This document shows, piece after piece, positions 56,401 to 64,000 of a stretch of 64,000 nucleotides of DNA. Source of the stretch: Theocolax elegans (lineage: Eukaryota > Arthropoda > Insecta > Hymenoptera > Cerocephalidae); assembly GCA_026168455.1 (NCBI GenBank), contig CM047426.1, forward strand, positions 50,947,229-51,011,228, given 5' to 3'. The notes under the pieces are model-generated. The model did no database searches, was not told the DNA's origin, and saw only the letters and a list, made by a program, of their open reading frames with translations. Position 1 is the stretch's first letter. Every line of letters starts with the position of its first letter. A program made the position numbers and the translations under genes.

Positions 56401-57022
56401 CTAACCCATAATATTTTGATCGTATTATTAATATGAATATTTAATATTGTTACATATATACACATGGTATATGTATGGTGTATACATAAAATACATTCAT
56501 AATTATTAATAAACCTTCACTTATTAAATAATTTTCGCTTAGTTATTAGACTCTCTCAACTGGAGGTTAAATACTGACCGGAGTCAGTATACCATCTACG
56601 TGAAACAGACAGGTAAAAAAGCAAATGTATACTATTTAGATCGATTGCGAAAGGCCTGAATAATCGTTGATTTCAATATCATCTCAATTTCGGTTAACAA
56701 AGATATAAGCACCTTAAGTAAGACAAATGTTCGATTGGAAATCAATATTTAAAAAGTACTTTAATTGTTTCAAACCTAGTTTCTGTCATCAAAATAACGG
56801 GTCAGAAAAGTTGGGCACTGTTTACGCTTTACACCTTCAAAGATATCCCGTACAGCCCGATATAACAGGAAAATTATGAAGCTAGTTTTGTTCAGGATTC
56901 TATAAACTCTATGTTTACTAAAATGGTGTACACATTAGGGACAGGTAATATTTACTGTAAATTATGCTTAACAACTGATATTCAATAGTCGTTGGTTTAA
57001 TTTTATCACTCAGTGGTATTTT

Positions 57023-57116
57023 AATATTGATTGCTGGAATTTTATCGATCTTCCCGAGTGAAATAAGAAAAAGAAAGGATGTGTTAAAGATCGATAAAAA
57101 TCCCACAATCAATATT
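57023..57116. ncRNA. 30-bp stem hairpin with 34-nt loop
   Basis: Left arm 57023-57052 (AATATTGATTG..., ending ATCGATCTT) pairs with 57087-57116 (AAGATCGATAAAA..., ending CAATCAATATT) with three mismatches. Size and near-perfect pairing are similar to a precursor microRNA or a small MITE. No expression evidence can be seen. Confidence 0.4.
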
Positions 57117-57182
57117 GCTATTCAATAGGTAGCTCATTCTCTTATAGACTTTATAATATTCAGTACATCAATATGACGTTAA

Positions 57183-60100
57183 CCCATTAACGCCGAGGTG
57201 ATCAGAATTTTTACTATCTTTTCAACATGTTTATTTATTATGCTACCAAACCAAAAAAAATTTGCAATACCACTTTTCCTACGTAAAATTTAATGCTCTT
57301 CCAGAATCTAAACTCAAAATTTCGATTAAACACCGAGAAAAAAATATGGCCGATTTAAACGTAAAAAACGTGAAAATCTTGTAAAAAAAATTTTTTTTGC
57401 ATTTGTTTTCACAATGATACCGCAAAAGTATCAACTTTATACTATGATCAGAGGTGATCATGGCACATAAACATTAAGTGGAATTTTTTTCAGAAAAAAT
57501 CATCGACGCGTTTTTTCAAAATGGCGGCGAGAATGAAAACATTTATGGAAATCTTAAATCTATCGTTTTCTTAAAAACTACAAATTTTAGGAAAAAAATT
57601 CTAAGAACAAAAATGTCTTAAAATTAATCAAAGAACACTAAAATTTTTTCCAAATTTTTGAAAACTTTTTTTGATTTTCAAAAAGTTTAAAAAATTCAAT
57701 TTTTTAACAATACCAAAAAAATTTTTGAAAAAATTTGTGAGTGTTCCTTGACAATTTTGCTGATTTTATGCATATACATGGTTCTTTTCTACTCTTAGCA
57801 TTACCCAGAGACAACGGCGTGGACGTGGTAGAACTTTGTCTCCTTTGGGGTGCTTTTTATCGTGAGTCCCCTTGCCTCTCACGTTTCGGGGTGCTTTTTA
57901 TCGTGAGTCTCCTTGCGTCTCACTTTAACATTATCTTTTATCAGTGCTTTTTTGCCCAACAATTATTGCATATATATAGATAGCATTTTCCGCAATAGAT
58001 CCTTGTTCTTATTGGACATTCTTTGTTTCAACAATTTTTTAATTTGTCTCTATTAGATCGTGTATGAAATGTTTTACTTGTTTCACCTTTTAGAATATAA
58101 TATTTAGCAATCGAAATAGTTAACTATTTTATTCGAACTTTTTCTTTTCATCACGTGTAGCATTGAAAATTACGTGGGCGTTTGTAATGGATGCCTGTAT
58201 AAATTTTATAAAAACGACCCATGTCCATTTTTTGGAACGTATACTTTGAAGTACATTATTGCAGTGCCCATCATGCACGTTAACACCGCCTATAAATTTG
58301 TTGTACAAATGAAAAGCTTGCGGAAAAGGTATATCAGTTTTGGATCGAGCCTCTGAACTATATCTTCTCGAAGTTGATAGTGGAGTTACACCTGCAGCAG
58401 TTGAAGCTATTGAAACGGGCTTCGAATCCATAATAGTGATAAAATTTATGCCACTATTTTGATCATGTTTTACAATATAAGTACCTCGTGGAGCTTTCTT
58501 TTCAAGAATATTCTTTCTTTGAATCGATTGTCTCTGATGTTGCTAGTGCATTTCAAACGTAATTTTTGCAAGTGTAAAATCAAATCCATATTTGTAAAAA
58601 AATTATCAAAGTATAAATGAAATGCAGGGATTTTATTATAATTTATTAGCCGAAAAAAAGGTTCTAATAAATGCAATACTACACGTGTACCTAAAACACA
58701 TTTTGCTAATTTATTGCCGGTTTGGGAATTTTTACCGCAATATAGATCTAAATTTAGTAGATAGCCGTCTGAAGTGCATAAACCCCAAAATTTTAAACCA
58801 AACCTAATTGGTTTGCCTCGAATAAATTGTTTCAATACATAAGACTTGGCCATCATTTCATCAATACATATAGAAGTTTTCCATATTCCAAACTTTAGGA
58901 GGTTATTTTGAAAAAGTTTCAACATCAAACAAACCCGCCACCCTCTATCGTTTGGATCTTTGTCTTTAGCTTTTGAATAATTTATTTTAGATTTAATTTC
59001 TTCAAACTTATCGCGAGTCATTAGAGAAGCAACAATGTCATTAGATAAGAATGGATCAGATGACCAATAATCTCTCTGAGACTTTCTTTTATTGAATGAA
59101 CTAAAAATAACTATACCTATAAAAGTGTCAAGATCTTGCAATTTTAAATCATAATTATTCTCTTTAGACGTATCAATTATATATTGTTTCATTTCGGTGG
59201 AAAAAAAGGTTTCAAACAATTGGAAAGGCTCGCACGCCTTTATATTCATTTTTGCAGCTTCAGATAATAATATTGTTTCTTCACAAGTATTTGAATATAA
59301 CTTCTCGCCATCGATCCAAATGAATTCGTGATTTTTTTCAAGTTTATCTAAGTTTTTAGAATAACTAACACAAGCTTTTTTATAAGTAATATTCGGTAGT
59401 GTGTATTCATGTTCAGAATCTGAATCAGGTATCGAATCACAATCGGAATCAAAATCATCGGCGCCTGAATAGTCTGCATTCGGAATCAATATGCTTTCGT
59501 CGAAATCACTATCCAAATAATCTGATTCATACTCTGGATGCGGTGAAGCAGAAGATTTTCAACGTTTTCGTGACATAACAAATGTATTGAAAAAGTGAAA
59601 ACCAATATTTTTATTATATGCTTTACTTATAATTCATGTACAAATTGTATAGAACATATGTGTCCATGCACAAATGAAAAGATGTACAAATTTGTTCGTG
59701 AATTTTGTAGTGGTAGATAGAAACCAAACTTTATGTACAATTCAAGAAAAATGTTTTTCTCTAAACCCATAGACTTTACGAAAAAAATTTTTAAGAACAA
59801 GAAAGTCTTAAAATTTGTCAAGAAACACTCAAAAATTTTTTCAAAATATTTTTTGGTATTTTTAAAAAATTGGATTTTTTGAAATTTTCGAAAATCAAAA
59901 AATGTCTCGAAAAATTCTTAATGTTTACGTGCCATGATCACCTCTGACCATAGTATAAAGTTGATACTTTTGCGGCATCATTGTAAAAACAAATGCAAAA
60001 AAAATTTTTTTTACAAGATTTTCACGTTTTTTACGTTTAAATCGGCCATATTTTTTTTTCTCGGTGTTTAATCAAAAGTTTTAGTTTAGATTCTGAAAGA

Positions 60101-60214
60101 GCATTAAATATTACGTAGGAAAAGTGGTACTGCAAATTTTTTTTGGTCCGGTAGCCTAATAAATAAACACGTTGAAAAGATAATAAAAATTCTGATCACC
60201 TCGGCGTTAATGGG
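57183..60214 (-). mobile_element. piggyBac transposon, TTAA target duplication
   Basis: TTAA flanks both ends (57179-57182, 60215-60218). Ends are CCCATTAACGCCGAGG and its reverse complement; the pairing continues, with few mismatches, for about 300 bp (57183-57480 and about 59920-60214). A decayed piggyBac transposase lies inside on the minus strand. A 55-bp duplication (GTGCTTTTTATCGTGAGTC...) lies at 57848-57923. The long terminal repeats are an extended version of the usual short piggyBac TIR. Confidence 0.85.
57941..59516 (-). pseudogene. piggyBac transposase, broken
   Basis: Starts at 59516 (MDSDFDES) with an acidic N-terminus, then the catalytic domain: FIGIVIFSSFNKRKSQRDYWSSD-type DDE_Tnp_1_7 sequence, ICIDEMMAK with the first catalytic Asp (about residue 222) and LYFDNFFTNMDL with the second (about 314). 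The frame breaks at 58470; the rest (58431-58129) shows YNKFIGGVNVHDGH, where the usual Asp of GGVD is Asn. The Cys-rich C-terminal finger (YCGKCYLYICNNCWAKKH) is in a third frame ending at 57941. It would cut and paste at TTAA; this copy cannot. Confidence 0.8.
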
Positions 60215-60239
60215 TTAATTACTTAACAACATTTACTGA

Positions 60240-60843
60240 CAAGGAGACCCTCATATGTTTGGGAAACGGATCGTTCCCAGCTTGTAGTATATGTTTTCTA
60301 ATATAAAAATATGAAAAAAGCCAGAGCCGCAGACTCTAACAATCGTTTTTTCAAAAGTTATACAATGTTAAAGCAAAATTTCTAAAAAAAAGACTACTTT
60401 AAACGCTTATAACTTCTGACCTATCAAATATTAACATTTAAACTAAAGTTTACTGAAAAGCTGGGATAAAATAGATACATTTTAAAAAAAGTACGTTTAA
60501 ATTCGTTAAAATGGAGCATAGTTATTCCCGAATAAAGAATTTGAAGAAATTTAGCTTTAAAAAATCAATAAATTTTGTACTGCCCAATTTTTGTGCAAAT
60601 GTATCTATTTTATCTAAGCTTTTCAGTAAACTTTGGTTTAAATGTTAATATTTGATAGGTCAGAAGTTATAAGCGTTTAAAGTAAAGTCTCTTTTTTTTG
60701 GAAATTTTGCTTTAACAGCGTATAACTTTTGAAAAAACGATTGTTAGAGTCTGCGGCTCTGGCTTTTTTCATATTTTTATATTAGAAAACATATACTACA
60801 AGCTGGGCACGATCCGTTTCCCAAACATATGAGGGTCTCCTTG
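60240..60843. mobile_element. 604-bp palindromic MITE
   Basis: The whole element is a near-perfect inverted repeat: it starts CAAGGAGACCCTCATATG and ends with the reverse complement, and the arms pair to a centre near 60545. TGA on both sides (60237-60239, 60844-60846) may be a target duplication. A diverged fragment of the family is at 40202-40310. Confidence 0.75.
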
Positions 60844-60849
60844 TGAGTA

Positions 60850-61693
60850 CAAATTTACAAAAAAAATATATTTTATCAAAATTGGGTGAACTGTTGTCCT
60901 AGATTTTGCTGCTCGATTAGAGCACGTCACTATTTTGTAGAAAAATTAAAATAATTGCTCTTTCGATTATTAGGAAGTGAATTAAATAGACAATTATATC
61001 AGTTTTAACTAATAATATTCAAACATTTCTAAACGAAGTCCACGGAGGTCTCATCTCCGTCGGGACTTGTCTCGTCCGTGCTCGCATGCGTATTACGCTG
61101 GTATCGACATGATGCGAGCATTCGCCCGTGCGTTCGGCTATCGGTATACGTGTCCGATCGCGCTTCTTGCCGAGCTGTCAACGGGTTCATCATTGTGTTG
61201 CTGATGACAAGGTGCTTCTTCTTCAACGCTGGCTCGCTATAGGATTAACGTGGAGTTTCGGGGGCTATTTACAGGTAAGTTAGTTAGCCGTAGGAGCTTA
61301 CAGTGATTTAACTAGTTATATTACAGGTGGAAAGATTAATGTTCCTTTAACCTCTCAGTTCATATCAGCAGGCAATTGTATTCCTTTTTATACGTCCTTG
61401 CTTCCTGTTTCCCAGTATATCATTACCTAGTAGTGTGCTCCAACGGAGCCACTCAGAGTACGTATTGCTATACCCCAGACTTGGACTTGATTGAGCTCGT
61501 AGAGAATATACAGCCCTTGACGCACCTGCTGATTGGAGAAGGACCTGTTTGCCTCCTGTTTGATCAACTTATGGGCTTTTGGAGTGCTAATGCTGGTGTT
61601 CGTCCTGGTTCCTTGGGCTCGTTCCTGGTCAACGAGGCCAATAATAGCTGCTTGTCTCTTTATAGACAATGCTTCGGTGGTGGATTATAATTA
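60850..61693. other. Moderately GC-rich stretch, no supported gene
   Basis: 60850-61020 is AT-rich. 61030-61690 is more GC-rich; it has a consensus splice donor ACAG|GTAAGT at 61272 and an acceptor-like ATTACAG at 61327, a spacing of 54 bases. Open frames at 61029-61226 (minus) and 61376-61690 (plus) have no recognisable domain. It could be an exon, an LTR piece or neither. Confidence 0.3.
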
Positions 61694-62374
61694 AAAATCA
61701 ATGACTACCAACTATACAAGTGCAGTACTGTCTGCCGGGTTGCCGGCAACTCTATTATGAGTAAACAATCCTAAATTTTTTAGATTGAGATATTAAAAAT
61801 ATTTCAGTACGTAACAGCATTCATAAAAGTTTTTTGATTTAAAAAAAAAATTTGTCCAAAAGAAAAAAAGTTCTAGACAAACTAATTATAAAAAGCAAGT
61901 ACTCAATTATTATTTATAGACATCTTACACGCTATTAAATAACAGCTATCGGACTAAGGCATTATATAATTTCAGTTATTAAGTAAGATTTTTTTACGCG
62001 GGTACAATGATTACTGATTTGTAACAATTATATATATATTTCAGTCTTTAAAAATTAAACAATTTATTAAAATTTCTATCACATCATAGCGAGTAAAAAT
62101 ATTAATGACTTGTAAGTAACAAGTGCAGTTCTGTCTGCCTAATTGCCCACTCTATAATGAGTAAACAATCCAGAATTTACCGCATTAAGTCATTAAAAAT
62201 ATTTCAGTACGCAACTGCATTCATAAAAAAGTTTTATGATTATAAAAAAAATTTATGAAAAGAAAAATGTTTTAAATGAAAAAAGTACACAAAGCAATTA
62301 CAATATTATTTTTATAATTCAGTTTTCAAGTAAGACTTTTTACGCGGGCACAATGATTACTGATTCGTAACTAT
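61694..62374 (+). repeat. Two-copy direct repeat, offset about 403 bp
   Basis: AAGTGCAGT(A/T)CTGTCTGCC, TAATGAGTAAACAATCC-like, ATTAAAAATATTTCAGTACG and TTTTACGCGGG(T/C)ACAATGATTACTGA recur in order in 61694-62038 and 62098-62374. Diverged copies of an unidentified AT-rich repeat. An (AT)n tract (62376-62417) follows. Confidence 0.7.
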
Positions 62375-62377
62375 TAT

Positions 62378-62417
<40 letters not shown>

Positions 62418-62420
<3 letters not shown>

Positions 62421-63548
62421 AACGGTAAACGGTTCACGCGAGACGAAAATCGTACCGATCGCCTGAGTCTACCGTTGAAGACGCGTAAGGCGCATGCGCG
62501 AGCCCGTCGGAGAGCCGGTGTGCACGACACACCGGCAGTCAGGGTTGCCAGATGGCGATTTTTTCTCTTTGTTGCTCTTGCTTAATAAACATAAATATAA
62601 GTAAGACAGAAAAGGAAAAAAAAATCGCCAACTGGTCACTCTGCCGGCAGTATTGTTCGAGCCTTGAACGAACGCTATACCGCGAGTACCAGGAGAAAGA
62701 GAGAGAGAGAACCGAGAATCGGACGAGAGAAAGAGCCGACAGAGAGGCAACTAGGAGGAGAGGAAGGAGGAACCGAACGCCAAGAAGTAGTCAACCAGGT
62801 CGTCTCGGATTACAAGTAAGTCCTGGCCAGGCGTGCGCGAATAATTGCGAGTAGGGTAAGCGTGTTTAACGACGGGATACGCGCGGTATTCCGACGGCGA
62901 GTCAAGCGAGAGAATAACCGCTCTCGTCGCGTCTCTCTCTCTCCGCAGCTTAGACGCGTACACGGCACGCCGGAGGAGTGCTTAGCACTCCGGTATAATC
63001 CCGTCGGGTCTCAACGCGAATAGCCGCGGGCACACACACACGTATACTTGTTAACAGCCGGATAATTGTTTACTTTTGGGCCAAGGAATAGCATCGCCTT
63101 GGCCCGACCTTGTACTTTTCATAATCAGTCCTTGCACCGTTTATTTCACGTGATTGTAATCAATTTGTTTTATAATAGTACCCCGATATAGTATTTTATT
63201 GATTTCCCGACGAACCCTATCCCGAAGGCGAATACCGCCATGCCCCGCGGGTGTCGTGCATTGCACTTCGCACGACACATAGCTGAGTAGCCGAGCACGG
63301 GTATCGGCGAAAGATAACACTTGTTATCGAGGAAAAGCGTGTACTAGGTAAGTACACACGCTGTACACAGGGAAGACGTCATCGTGCGGAGCTTGAGGCT
63401 AGCTCGCACCACTCCAAGGACGGTTCTGCCGATCGGTTAGCTGTCTGGTAAAACAGCTGATCGTTATACCGAGAGTATTTACTGTGCATTGAGGATATGC
63501 ACAGGACAATCAAAAACCTCCCGACGAGTAGGAATTAACCCTGTTACA
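62418..63548 (+). repeat. Solo LTR rich in hairpins
   Basis: Begins TGTAACGG and ends CCTGTTACA; ATAT on both sides fits a 4-bp duplication but lies in an (AT)n tract. No primer-binding site or polypurine tract lies next to it, so it is a solo LTR. It contains many perfect hairpins: 63078-63105 (GGGCCAAGG, 10-nt loop), 63251-63278 (GTGTCGTGC, 10-nt loop), 63439-63458 (AGCTGT, loop CTGGTAAA), 63482-63504 (CTGTGCAT, loop TGAGGAT), and others near 62899, 62970, 63318 and 63338. A MITE interrupts it at 62540-62643. No coding. Confidence 0.75.
62540..62643. mobile_element. 104-bp hAT-type MITE with 8-bp target duplication
   Basis: Starts CAGGGTTGCCAGATGGCGAT and ends with the near reverse complement ATCGCCAACTGGTCACTCTG. 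CCGGCAGT is repeated exactly on both sides (62532-62539, 62644-62651). CAG ends and 8-bp duplications are typical of hAT elements. No coding. Confidence 0.8.
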
Positions 63549-64000
63549 ATATATATATATGTGTGTGTGTATCTATATATGGTTATCGGTTTATGCTTTG
63601 TTCCGTGTTTTTTTCTCGCGATTGCGTTTGCGTTGCAGCGCGTATGCGCCTTTAGACGCTTGCCAGTCTATGCTTGCTTAGTCCCAGGCGTAAGGTGCAT
63701 TTGATTGCATATTACGGATTCGCGGCATCCCATTTACTGGAGGCTGTGTTTTATTGTTCTATCCTCCGCTAGGTATTGTTGTTTGAAAATATCTCAAAAC
63801 TTACGATGAGGCGGTTGGTCGATGAATTAATGTTTTGATGTCTTTTAAAGTTTTGCCGGAATAAATTTTTACTATATCGATACTAACTTCACGTTATAAT
63901 TCTTCTCCTTGATTTCTGTACTTTGGGTAAATCGGTTCTATGGTGTGCATTATTACATCTGCGTAGATATATATATATGTATATAAACACCAGTATCGGT
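63549..64000. other. Unassigned end of window
   Basis: (AT)n and (GT)n simple repeat to about 63573, then ordinary AT-rich sequence with a further (AT)n near 63970. No gene is supported. Confidence 0.5.

Noticed and set aside
61376..61690. 104-codon plus-strand frame
   Set aside because: No domain, overlapping minus-strand frame of similar length, and no supported start context.

Overview
The window looks like arthropod, most likely insect, nuclear DNA. It is AT-rich, carries eukaryotic microsatellites ((TC)n, (AC)n, (AT)n) and is packed with insect-type transposable elements: Ty3/Gypsy elements (one env-bearing), an R1-clade LINE, Jockey/CR1-type LINEs, a piggyBac, a Kolobok-like element, hAT-type and foldback MITEs. 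The (TC)n/(GA)n tracts and the element mix would fit a hymenopteran such as an ant, but that is a guess. No single-copy housekeeping gene is recognisable. The only host-gene candidate is a pair of minus-strand exons at 55.7-56.4 kb. Nearly every element is broken by stops, frameshifts or nested insertions, so this is old heterochromatin-like or piRNA-cluster-like sequence.

Layout. 1-3.1 kb: 3' half of a Gypsy element with its polypurine tract and 3' LTR. 3.1-5.6 kb: AT-rich DNA, then a probable minus-strand LTR marked by a primer-binding site. 6.4-11.6 kb: tandem repeats and a 4-kb foldback element with arms of about 1.2 kb. 11.6-20.6 kb: an env-bearing Gypsy element (leader, small pre-gag ORF, gag-pol with an internal deletion, RNase H, long AT-hook tether, integrase, viral-type envelope, and an unusual lysine-rich ORF after env). 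21.5-23.7 kb: a second foldback element flanked by TA. 24.06-24.90 kb: an array of ten RNA-type hairpins with different stems but one shared 9-nt loop. 25-30.8 kb: tandem copies of a unit of about 1.35 kb. 30.9-39.5 kb: an R1-clade LINE sitting in an (AC)n tract, with an internal ORF2 duplication and a 2.8-kb TTAA-flanked Kolobok-like transposon in its 3' UTR. 39.92-40.18 kb: a second array of five hairpins of the same family. 40.6-47.1 kb: a decayed Gypsy element split by a 1.3-kb insert. 47.2-54.4 kb: minus-strand LINEs. 54.5-54.8 kb: an LTR remnant related to a solo LTR at 62.4-63.5 kb. 57.2-60.2 kb: a piggyBac element with TTAA duplications. 60.2-60.8 kb: a palindromic MITE. 61.7-62.4 kb: a two-copy direct repeat. 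62.4-63.5 kb: a hairpin-rich solo LTR that carries a 104-bp hAT-type MITE with an 8-bp target duplication.

The most unusual signal is the hairpin family. Fifteen hairpins in two loci 15 kb apart, plus a sixteenth inside the env-bearing Gypsy element, share the pattern GC-T[G/T][T/C]NG[A/T/C][T/C][T/C]T-GC, while their stems are unrelated in sequence and pair internally. I know of no described element with this signature. Their placement (upstream of a gag region, inside an env retroelement) suggests retroelement RNA signals, but this is inference.

Elements here interact as layers. The R1-clade LINE entered an (AC)n tract that also exists, unfilled, in neighbouring repeat copies. A Kolobok-like element then entered the LINE, and a small palindromic MITE entered the Kolobok. 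Foldback elements sit next to both ends of the env-bearing Gypsy.
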